A stretch of 5,614 bases of DNA, taken from Phycisphaerae bacterium. Its GTDB lineage: Bacteria > Planctomycetota > Phycisphaerae > JAJVII01. Both the position numbers and the translations under genes were made by a program. This document shows, in pieces, positions 1 through 5,614 of this stretch. Under the pieces are notes generated by a model. That model made no database searches. It was not told where the DNA came from and was given only the letters and a program-made list of their open reading frames with translations. Each line of letters starts with the position of its first letter. Positions within the stretch are counted from its first letter, which is position 1. Where the stretch lies: assembly GCA_028706835.1 (NCBI GenBank), contig JAQTVL010000316.1:1-5614 (forward strand). The letters run 5' to 3'.

Positions 1-372
1 CAGCCGGACATCGGCATCGCCCTGGACGTGACGATCGCCGCGGACACGCCGGGCGTGGGCGACAGCCAGCGGGTGACGGCGTTGGCCGGCGGGGTGGCGC
101 TGAAGGTGGTCGACAGTGGAAGCATCACCGACCGCGGGCTGCTGGACACGTGGATTCGCCTGGCGGAGAAGCGGAAGATCAAGTACCAACTGGAGATTTT
201 GCCGCGCGGCGGAACCGACGCCGGCTGGTTGCAGCGGTCAGCCGCCGGCTGCAAGGCCGGGACGATTTCCGTCCCCTGCCGCTACGTCCACACGGTGACC
301 GAGACGGTACACAAGAAAGACCTGGCGGGGGCGGTCGATTTGCTGGCAGCCTACCTGCAACAGCAATTGTGA
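1..372 (+). CDS. M42-family metallo-aminopeptidase (glutamyl aminopeptidase / endoglucanase-type), 3' part only
   Basis: The gene is open from base 1 and its start lies outside the window; 123 codons precede the TGA at 370-372. M42 enzymes are cytoplasmic, dinuclear-metal aminopeptidases that often form large tetrahedral assemblies and trim N-terminal residues from peptides; many members are misnamed endoglucanase. Three family hallmarks are visible, numbered from the first codon here: 'ALDVTIAADTPG' (residues 7-18), whose Asp9 matches the family's metal-ligand Asp; 'RGGTDAGW' (69-76), the conserved GGTDA loop; and 'PCRYVHT' (92-98), whose His97 matches the C-terminal metal-ligand His. The tail 'DLAGAVDLLAAYL' is the usual terminal helix. 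The catalytic Glu and the other ligands would lie upstream, so activity cannot be judged. The gene converges on the regulator at 649-1857, so the two are probably not co-transcribed. Family call is firm; substrate is unknown. Confidence 0.9.
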   Translation, partial: QPDIGIALDVTIAADTPGVGDSQRVTALAGGVALKVVDSGSITDRGLLDTWIRLAEKRKIKYQLEILPRGGTDAGWLQRSAAGCKAGTISVPCRYVHTVTETVHKKDLAGAVDLLAAYLQQQL

Positions 373-381
373 GGTGACGCA

Positions 382-429
382 ATGGCGAGCGGCCTGTCCG
401 ACGCCCCCAGCACCTTGCGGGCCCGCTGA
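382..429 (+). other. 15-codon mini-ORF with Shine-Dalgarno, just after the peptidase stop
   Basis: GAGGTG at 371-376 overlaps the peptidase stop codon and sits 5 bases before an ATG at 382, a good ribosome-binding arrangement for a translationally coupled gene. The frame ends after 15 codons at TGA 427-429, inside a GC-rich palindromic stretch (GCGGGCCCGC, 417-426). The peptide (MASGLSDAPSTLRAR) resembles nothing I know. It may be chance, a leader-like peptide, or the stub of a decayed downstream gene. I do not claim it is a functional gene. Confidence 0.15.
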
Positions 430-536
430 TGGGCCCCAGCCCACTGGGCCAACTGCTGTGTCGAGAGCGGCCCCCGCCGGCCGGCGTCGGCTGGGCCACA
501 GGGATATTCGATGCCGAGACTGCGTCCATGTCGGGC

Positions 537-591
537 ATATCGGCCGATCGACCGCCGGACTTTCAAACGACCTGACTGATCGGCCCGATAT
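537..591. terminator. Imperfect inverted repeat between convergent genes, possible bidirectional terminator
   Basis: The left arm at 537-549 (ATATCGGCCGATC) pairs with the right arm at 578-591 (GATCGGCCCGATAT) over 13 base pairs with one bulged base; the loop is 28 bases. The left arm itself contains the 10-bp palindrome ATCGGCCGAT (539-548). It lies in the gap between the convergent peptidase and regulator genes, where a shared terminator would be expected. There is no T-run on either side, so it is not a classical intrinsic terminator. The remainder of 373-648 is GC-rich with no supported gene. Confidence 0.3.
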
Positions 592-648
592 TCGGTGCCG
601 CCCCGCGTCGCTTGATGGGTTGGATCGCGGAACGTGGGTGTGCAACCG

Positions 649-1857
649 CTACTTCACACGGGAGGCGGGCGCAATCGTGTTCCCCTTCTTCACCTGCATC
701 GGCACCAGAATCGTCCGGCACCGCGCCGTCGCGTCCGTCCAACGGCGGCGCAGCTCATCCACGGCCTCCGCAGCCAGCCGAGCCACGTCGCAGACAAGCG
801 CGTCGGGCCGCAGCCCCAACTCGTCCTGCCCGTCGACAACGCGCGGGGCAGGGGGATCGTCCGCCATAACGTCGGCGGAATACCCGCGGTGCTCCCACGC
901 CAGCCCGCCCGACGCCGCGCGCCGCCCGCCCCGCCCGAGCGACACCACCGAAACATCGGCCGGCACATCCATGCCCCGACGCGCCAATTCCCGGATCGCC
1001 GACCACACGCTGCCGCGAACAAAGACGGCCGTGGGACGCTCAGCCGCCGCAATGCCTGCCAGTTTCTCGGCGGCCGGGCCAAAACCGCCCGGCGTCTCCG
1101 ACGACCATATCCAATCTCGCTTCGGTGCCAGGCCGCTGCTGGCGACGACCCGCAGGTACGCCTCGTAGAGCGACTCCGCGTGGCCTGCGCCCTCCTGCAA
1201 CTGACCCCAAAACCCGATTCGCTGGTGGCCGAGCGAATACAGCCGATGCACGATCTCGCGCAGCGCGCCCGTGCAGTCGAACCGAGCGGAACTGAACGGC
1301 GCCGAGTCGAACATCGAGTCGATGAGCACCACCGGCTTGTGCTCCGCGAAGACGGTCATCGGCGCCACTTTCGGCGGGTTCAGCGCGAGCATGCCATCCA
1401 TCTCGCCCAGGTCCGGGCCGCTCGGCGGCGCATCCCGCCCCGCCCGCGATTTGCCTCCGTCCAGCCTCGCCATGTCCGCCACCGACAGCGCCATGCCCAC
1501 GTCCGCAGCCGCCATGGCGACGTGTAAAAGCAAATCGCGGTAGAACGGAATGTGAATGAGTTGCTCGCGCGAGATGCCCGTTACGAACAGCACATTTCGC
1601 CCCAGCGCCGGCGACTTTGAAACGAACGTTCCCGAGCGCCGAGACCGCACCACCCACCCCTGCTGCGCCAGCACCCCCAACACACGCTGCGCCGTCTGCA
1701 CCGAAACTTTGTAGCGCTTCGCGAGGGTCACCTGCGACTCCAGGCGATCGCCCTCGCGGCAACTGCTCTTGATCCGGCTGAGCAGTCGCACGTACAGATT
1801 TCGCGCGATGTAGCCGCGAATGCCCCACGTTGTAGCGTCCGCACGATGCATGGACAT
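649..1857 (-). CDS. GntR/AraR-type transcriptional regulator: winged helix plus LacI-like sensor domain
   Basis: A probable DNA-binding repressor or activator that responds to a small ligand. With the ATG at 1857 as start it has 402 residues. Residues about 16-81 form a GntR winged helix: 'YIARNLYVRLLSRIKSS', then the helix-turn-helix 'TLAKRYKVSVQTAQRVLGVLAQQGW' split by the turn, and the wing 'RSGTFVSKS'. Residues about 88-395 look like the periplasmic-binding-protein fold of LacI/AraR regulators: 'NVLFVTG' as first strand, 'GHQRIGFWG', 'PTAVFVRGS', 'VPADVSVVSLG', and a LacI-like end 'ILVPMQVKKG'. AraR-type members bind sugars, but the ligand here cannot be read. A GTG at 1902 would add 15 residues; I prefer 1857 because the added residues are not domain-like and the candidate promoter overlaps the GTG. 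Neither start has a clear Shine-Dalgarno. It is divergent from the pseudopilin-like gene. Confidence 0.85.
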   Translation of the reverse strand: MSMHRADATTWGIRGYIARNLYVRLLSRIKSSCREGDRLESQVTLAKRYKVSVQTAQRVLGVLAQQGWVVRSRRSGTFVSKSPALGRNVLFVTGISREQLIHIPFYRDLLLHVAMAAADVGMALSVADMARLDGGKSRAGRDAPPSGPDLGEMDGMLALNPPKVAPMTVFAEHKPVVLIDSMFDSAPFSSARFDCTGALREIVHRLYSLGHQRIGFWGQLQEGAGHAESLYEAYLRVVASSGLAPKRDWIWSSETPGGFGPAAEKLAGIAAAERPTAVFVRGSVWSAIRELARRGMDVPADVSVVSLGRGGRRAASGGLAWEHRGYSADVMADDPPAPRVVDGQDELGLRPDALVCDVARLAAEAVDELRRRWTDATARCRTILVPMQVKKGNTIAPASRVK

Positions 1858-1902
1858 GCCCGGCCGAAATACAAAACACGCCGAAGGGAATTGCCTGCCC
1901 AC

Positions 1903-1930
1903 CGTATCGCGGAAGTATTCAACACGTCAA
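1903..1930 (-). promoter_or_regulatory. Candidate promoter for the regulator gene
   Basis: Reading the minus strand, TTGACG (plus 1925-1930, five of six matches to the sigma-70 -35 consensus) is followed after 16 bases by GATACG (plus 1903-1908), a weak -10 with three of six matches. Transcription would begin near 1896 and leave a leader of about 40 bases before the ATG at 1857. The overlapping direct repeat TCAACACG-TCAACAGA (plus 1919-1934) could be an operator. This is consensus matching only. Confidence 0.25.
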
Positions 1931-1956
1931 CAGAATAATGCCACACCCCATGCCCG

Positions 1957-1988
1957 GCCCGGCGGTCTTTGCCCGGCGGTCTTTGCCC
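1957..1988. repeat. Short tandem repeat, 14-bp period, about 2.3 copies
   Basis: Two perfect head-to-tail copies of GGCGGTCTTTGCCC occupy 1961-1974 and 1975-1988, and the four bases before them (GCCC, 1957-1960) continue the same period. It lies in the divergent promoter region, about 150 bases upstream of the pseudopilin-like gene. It could be a doubled binding site or a recent slippage duplication. No known function. Confidence 0.7.
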
Positions 1989-2069
1989 TTGCCGCTGACG
2001 AGATGGCCGCACTACAATGCCCAGGGGGTGCGGGCCGGACGGTGGCTTGCATCGCGGGGGCCGGCCAAT

Positions 2070-2083
2070 CTGTCCTTGGACAG
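2070..2083. promoter_or_regulatory. Dyad CTGTCC-TT-GGACAG, candidate operator
   Basis: Perfect 6-bp arms flank a 2-base centre, about 53 bases upstream of the pseudopilin gene start at 2136. Size and position suit a dimeric helix-turn-helix regulator, and the divergent GntR/AraR-type protein is the obvious candidate. A -35-like TTGGAC (2076-2081) overlaps the right half, which would suit repression, but I see no good -10 at proper spacing. Function is inference. Confidence 0.3.
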
Positions 2084-2122
2084 GCGCGTACGATACGGCA
2101 GGGCGGGCGAGACAGTAGTCAT

Positions 2123-2128
2123 GGAGGG
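2123..2128 (+). promoter_or_regulatory. Ribosome binding site GGAGGG that sets the pseudopilin start
   Basis: GGAGGG stands 7 bases before the ATG at 2136. It decides the start: the same frame is open back to an ATG at 1938, and another ATG at 2121 lies directly before this site. The protein beginning at 2136 (MLQTHGKRRRGSVLILVV) has the short basic N-terminus expected of a type IV pilin-like signal. Confidence 0.75.
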
Positions 2129-2135
2129 TTTGAGA

Positions 2136-5100
2136 ATGTTGCAGACCCACGGGAAGAGGCGGCGGGGATCGGTGTTGATCCTCGTGGTGGCGATGCTGGC
2201 GGTCCTGTTTGTCACCGGCATGGGGTTCCTGTCCATGTCGTCGATGGACCGCCGGTCATCCGGCGCCACGCGCGGCCAGAGCGGCATCAACATCGAGGCT
2301 GACGCCGCCGTGCAGATGGTCGTGGCGGAGTTGTCGCGCGACCTGTGGGGCGCGGACAACAAGTTCCTGTCCGGCGTCGGGGCGAACGAGGGCTGGGACT
2401 ATCCGTGCAGCGGAGACAAGGCGGCTGGCGGCACCTTGGGCGTGAACGACGACGCATGGCTGGCCAGCACTCTGCCGGAAGTCGCCGATGCCAGCATCCC
2501 CAACAACTCGACCGACCCGGCGATCTACCAGAATCGGTTCAAGTGGCCGCACATCTCCAACTTCAGCGGTCTGCCGGCGGACGATACCAACGTGATAGCC
2601 TCGTCTCTCGACGCCGACGCGGATCGGGACGGCGTCAACGATTCGCGGTTCATCCTCAGCCCGTCGGGGCGGTACCGGGTCGCGATCCGGGTGGTCGACC
2701 TGAACTCGATGATCAACCTGAACACGGCGGGGCGTGCGACCATCAATGACCTTGGCATGACGCAGTACAACGTGGGGGCAGCCGCGGCGAGCCAGATCGG
2801 CGCTTGGGATCTTTCCTGGGGCCAGCTCGGCACGGGACAGATCGGGTTGTTCAGCGACGGCACCCTCGGCCGGGGCCAGTCGGATTACGCGTCGGTCCTG
2901 GACAATCCGTATATCAGACTGGGCGGCGCCGGAATCCCGGTTCCTTTCGCCGACGCCCTGCCGTTTCGGACGATGGACACGCTGGCGCTGCTGAGCTACG
3001 GCATCAAGCCCGGGCCGGTGGCGGCCAGGTTCGTGCCGTGCTGGCCGAGCACGTTTTCGACCTCCCGGAAGAACATGCCGAACATTACCAGCAATACGGT
3101 GGATCCGGCGGACTCGCTAAACATGTACTTCACCACATACGGGTGGACCCGGCAGTTGCGGCGGGGCTTGCCCACCGTGGCATTGCCGGCGCAGCTTCAG
3201 GTTGCGGGGGTCGCGACGACCTGGCAGGACTGGCAGAACATTCTGAACGCCTACGAGCCGACCGGCCTGTCGCCCGCGCCGATCAACGGGGTCTCCTACT
3301 GGGACGCCGCATCCGGCACGGTTAGGAACCACGGGGTGACCGACCCGCACGATCCGGTGTATACGCGTGGGCTGGTCGCCGCGATCGTGCTGTCCGGGGC
3401 GATGATAGACGAGGGCGACGGGAGGACGCCGCTGACGCCGCGGCAGGTCGAACAACTGATCGTCAACCTGGTGGATTTCCGCGATACGGACCAGAACGTC
3501 AGCCAGGCGGGTGTCAATGTTGACACCGTATTTCACCCGATTGGAACGTCCGCGGATATCTTCGGTGTCGAGCCGCAGGTCTTCATCGTGGAACTCGGCG
3601 CCGCCCTGGGCGTGCAATCGGTGGGAAACAGGGCTCGGTCGAATAATGCGTATGCCCTCGAGTTGTACAACCCGTATGCCGCGCCTGTTGTCATAGAGGG
3701 GTGGCAGGTTGTGACGCCAGGCGGCACCGTCACCATCACCAACAACAACCCCCTCACGCCGGGGGTGCCTGCAACGGTCCAGCCGGGCGGAAGATACGTC
3801 ATCATCAGCAACGAAATGGCGCCGCCGACAGAGGGCGGGGAGCCGCTCTGGCAGTGGATGGCGGGGTGGAACTGTAAGGATTCGAAGCTTAAGTTCGGCG
3901 TGAAACAGCCGTTTGGCATGACGTACACCGGACCCGCAATCCCGCAGGCGGGAAATATCCACTTGACGCGTCCCGGGGCTGGCGGCGCCATGGTTGTAGT
4001 GGATTCTGCGACCTTTGACTGTGACACCGCGTACGGGTGTCGCATGACCGGCAGCGCCCATGCGGGTACTCTCGCCTCTCCCGGCCCGTGGCTTGCCCCG
4101 GCTATGGCGGGGCAGCAGTACATCCGTCGCGGCGACCGCGAGTGGATGCAGGCCCGCGATGTGTATGGGCCGAGCGACGCGAACACGTTCGGGGCCGCGA
4201 ACGGCCTGATGGGCAGTTCGGGCGACAGTAATTACGCCAGCGACGCATGGTACATGGCGAGGCGGGCCGCGGGCGAGGAGACTCCGATCATTGCGTCGGC
4301 GCTGCCGCCCACCACAGCGGCCTGGGCAAACAACGCCTACTATCTGACGGGACAGATCCTGTGGGACGCGGGCACGTCCAGTTGGTGGCGTTGCTGTGTC
4401 CCCCATGCGTCGGCAAAGACCGGGACGTTTGCCGCCGATCGCACGGCCAGACCGACGTGCTGGCGGCCCTATGTGGCGCACAGCTTTGACACGCTGGGCC
4501 AATTGCAGTGGCTCATGCTGGACGGCCCGCGAACGCTCGCCAGCGTGACCGCTACACCGCCCACCGACTATAGCAGGAAGAATGCGGACGGCACTTGGTT
4601 CACGGACAACATTTCACTCGTCTCGAAGATCAGCAGACTAACGGGGATTGGGGCGACCGGGACGCAGTCGCTCTATCTGAACTCCAGTCTGGCGAACCGG
4701 GGCGACGTGAAGGTGTTCGGCAACCTGGTCTGCCTCGACCGCGCGCACGACGGCACTGACAGCAACGGTGACGGAACCATCGACGATGCCGACGAGGTCC
4801 GCCAGGCGGGGTTGATCAACATCAACACGGCCACCCCGTTTGTCCTGAGATACCTGAACTGGCTGCTGTACACGGGCGATACCGCGGACGGGCTGGACGG
4901 GCTGAAGTCGGGCGCGGGTTTTTCCACGGTCAATCAGGACATATACAGTTACGCGAAGAACCAGAGTCCGCGTGGCTTCCGCAAGGGGGTCAGCGAGTTG
5001 GGCAATGTCTCCACCCTCTACGGCACGACAGGCCTGTTTAGCGCCCTGCGTTACTCCGGGGCCAGTTACGCGAACACCCTGCGGAACAAGAAGGCGGAGT

Positions 5101-5468
5101 TGCGATTCTTCTACAGCTCGCCGCCGCCGACTGGATTTGATGTGAATGGCAACGTTGTTGCCGTGGTTCCGGGCGGTGCGCCGAAGTGCGACCCGTGGGT
5201 CCCCGATCAGGCCGCCGGCGGCGATTTCGCGGAGCGACACTTCGTCTTCGACCGAATCAGCGACCTGGTGACGACGCGGTCGGACACATTCCTGGCCTAC
5301 ATACTCGTGCAGGAAATCAACACCGACTATCAGGCCACCGATGCCCGCTACGTGGTGCAGAGCCGCCGGCTGGTGACGATCATAGACCGGTCGCGGTGCA
5401 ACAAGCCGCCGGCGGATGCCAATTACCGGGCGCCGGAGGTAGTGGGGCGAAGCGTCGCGACGTGGTAG
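2136..5468 (+). CDS. Giant GspK/PilX-like minor pseudopilin (1110 aa) with extra surface modules
   Basis: Probably a membrane-anchored minor pseudopilin of a type II secretion or pilus-like system. Residues 5-11 are basic (HGKRRRG) and 12-32 form one hydrophobic helix (SVLILVVAMLAVLFVTGMGFL), a type III-like signal with Gly11 at the processing site but no Glu at +5, as in GspK. GspK-like motifs are spread along the chain: 'VVDLNSMINLNTA' (186-198), 'NLVDFRDTD' (444-452), 'LININTATP' (893-901), 'GVSELGNV' (951-958) and 'DLVTTRSDTFLAYILVQ' (1043-1059). Insertions include a lamin-tail-like stretch (about 505-560, 'LELYNPYAAPVVIEGWQVV' to 'GRYVIISN'), a CBM5/12-like module (730-779), an Asp-rich loop (159-169) and an EF-hand-like loop (D875-D886). 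GspK is usually about 330 residues, so this is over three times larger. No other secretion gene is in the window. The regulator is divergent. Anchor and GspK relation are good; the partner machine is unknown. Confidence 0.75.
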   Translation: MLQTHGKRRRGSVLILVVAMLAVLFVTGMGFLSMSSMDRRSSGATRGQSGINIEADAAVQMVVAELSRDLWGADNKFLSGVGANEGWDYPCSGDKAAGGTLGVNDDAWLASTLPEVADASIPNNSTDPAIYQNRFKWPHISNFSGLPADDTNVIASSLDADADRDGVNDSRFILSPSGRYRVAIRVVDLNSMINLNTAGRATINDLGMTQYNVGAAAASQIGAWDLSWGQLGTGQIGLFSDGTLGRGQSDYASVLDNPYIRLGGAGIPVPFADALPFRTMDTLALLSYGIKPGPVAARFVPCWPSTFSTSRKNMPNITSNTVDPADSLNMYFTTYGWTRQLRRGLPTVALPAQLQVAGVATTWQDWQNILNAYEPTGLSPAPINGVSYWDAASGTVRNHGVTDPHDPVYTRGLVAAIVLSGAMIDEGDGRTPLTPRQVEQLIVNLVDFRDTDQNVSQAGVNVDTVFHPIGTSADIFGVEPQVFIVELGAALGVQSVGNRARSNNAYALELYNPYAAPVVIEGWQVVTPGGTVTITNNNPLTPGVPATVQPGGRYVIISNEMAPPTEGGEPLWQWMAGWNCKDSKLKFGVKQPFGMTYTGPAIPQAGNIHLTRPGAGGAMVVVDSATFDCDTAYGCRMTGSAHAGTLASPGPWLAPAMAGQQYIRRGDREWMQARDVYGPSDANTFGAANGLMGSSGDSNYASDAWYMARRAAGEETPIIASALPPTTAAWANNAYYLTGQILWDAGTSSWWRCCVPHASAKTGTFAADRTARPTCWRPYVAHSFDTLGQLQWLMLDGPRTLASVTATPPTDYSRKNADGTWFTDNISLVSKISRLTGIGATGTQSLYLNSSLANRGDVKVFGNLVCLDRAHDGTDSNGDGTIDDADEVRQAGLININTATPFVLRYLNWLLYTGDTADGLDGLKSGAGFSTVNQDIYSYAKNQSPRGFRKGVSELGNVSTLYGTTGLFSALRYSGASYANTLRNKKAELRFFYSSPPPTGFDVNGNVVAVVPGGAPKCDPWVPDQAAGGDFAERHFVFDRISDLVTTRSDTFLAYILVQEINTDYQATDARYVVQSRRLVTIIDRSRCNKPPADANYRAPEVVGRSVATW

Positions 5469-5495
5469 CGGCCGGTCGCAACGGAGCGTGTGAGT

Positions 5496-5569
5496 TGGGT
5501 GGCACTGGCAGGTTGCCTGCCAGTGTGCGGGCAACAAGCCACTGGCGGACAAGCGGCCAGTGCCACCCA
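5496..5569. repeat. Nested palindrome (REP/MITE-like), two hairpins on a base stem
   Basis: The outer arms 5496-5509 (TGGGTGGCACTGGC) and 5556-5569 are perfect 14-bp reverse complements. Inside are hairpin I (5503-5512 with 5516-5525, 10 bp, loop TTG) and hairpin II (5540-5546 with 5556-5562, 7 bp, 9-base loop). The base stem 5496-5502/5563-5569 abuts both hairpins, leaving a 14-base linker (5526-5539), so the whole can fold as a three-way junction. CACTGGC occurs four times, two in each orientation. It begins 27 bases after the pseudopilin stop and could slow or end transcription, but no T-run follows. The design is like dispersed REP/MITE elements; one copy cannot prove that. Bases 5570-5614 show nothing recognisable. 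Confidence 0.8.
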
Positions 5570-5614
5570 CGAAGTGACGATTCCCCAATACATCCGACGC
5601 ACTTGATCTCGCCC

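Noticed and set aside
417..450. GCGGGCCCGC palindrome and adjoining GGCCC/GGGCC pairs as a terminator
   Set aside because: Short GC-only palindromes are expected by chance in such DNA, the second hairpin pairs imperfectly, and no T-run follows.
374..1527. Long plus-strand open frames opposite the regulator
   Set aside because: Low-complexity Arg/Pro/Ala/Ser composition typical of antisense frames in GC-rich DNA; the minus-strand frame has clear domain motifs.
1858..1902. GTG at 1902 as start of the regulator
   Set aside because: No Shine-Dalgarno, the extra 15 residues are not part of the winged helix, and it overlaps the candidate -10; still possible.
1902..2098. CGATACGG occurring once in each orientation (1902-1909 and 2091-2098) as paired operators
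   Set aside because: An 8-bp inverted match within about 280 bases is near chance expectation.
1938..2135. 66-codon N-terminal extension of the pseudopilin-like gene from the ATG at 1938
   Set aside because: It would place a long Arg/Pro-rich segment before the pilin-like signal, it runs through the tandem repeat and dyad, and the ATG at 2136 has a strong Shine-Dalgarno.
3117..4502. 461-codon minus-strand open frame inside the pseudopilin-like gene
   Set aside because: Arg/His/Val/Gly-rich with no recognisable motif; explained by the high third-position GC of the plus-strand gene.
5496..5569. tRNA or classical intrinsic terminator for the stem-loop region
   Set aside because: The fold has no tRNA-like conserved bases or arm sizes, and no T-run follows the stem.
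4638..5588. 316-codon minus-strand open frame overlapping the pseudopilin 3' end and the palindrome
   Set aside because: Arg/Val/His-rich without motifs, antisense to the conserved NINTA and TTRSDTF region, and it begins within the repeat element.

Overview
The window is GC-rich bacterial chromosomal DNA with three protein genes, large GC-rich intergenic gaps and no RNA genes, CRISPR array or insertion sequence that I can see. The very large pseudopilin-like protein with 'INLNTA' and 'NLVDFRDTD' motifs, the GntR-type regulator with a LacI-like sensor domain, and the wide intergenic spaces together resemble Planctomycetota, perhaps Phycisphaerae or a neighbouring PVC lineage. This is inference from protein style, not from a marker gene.

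Layout: (1) Bases 1-372 (+) are the last 123 codons of an M42-family metallo-aminopeptidase/endoglucanase-type gene that starts upstream of the window. (2) Bases 373-648 lie between convergent genes. They hold an imperfect inverted repeat (537-549/578-591) and a 15-codon mini-ORF with a good ribosome binding site, but no convincing gene. (3) Bases 649-1857 (-) encode a GntR/AraR-type regulator: an N-terminal winged helix followed by a periplasmic-binding-protein-like sensor. (4) Bases 1858-2135 are a divergent promoter region with a candidate -35/-10 pair for the regulator, a 14-bp-period tandem repeat, a CTGTCC-TT-GGACAG dyad and a strong Shine-Dalgarno for the rightward gene. (5) Bases 2136-5468 (+) encode a 1110-residue, single-membrane-anchor, GspK/PilX-like minor pseudopilin. 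It appears to carry a lamin-tail-like segment, a CBM5/12-like aromatic module and an EF-hand-like calcium loop. (6) Bases 5496-5569 form a nested palindrome that can fold as a base stem with two hairpins. The last 45 bases show nothing recognisable.

Working together: the regulator and the pseudopilin are divergently transcribed and may share control elements. If the regulator's sensor binds a sugar, as in AraR-like proteins, the pair could link a carbohydrate signal to a secretion or pilus-like surface structure. The most unusual items are the domain make-up of the giant pseudopilin and the nested palindrome just after it.
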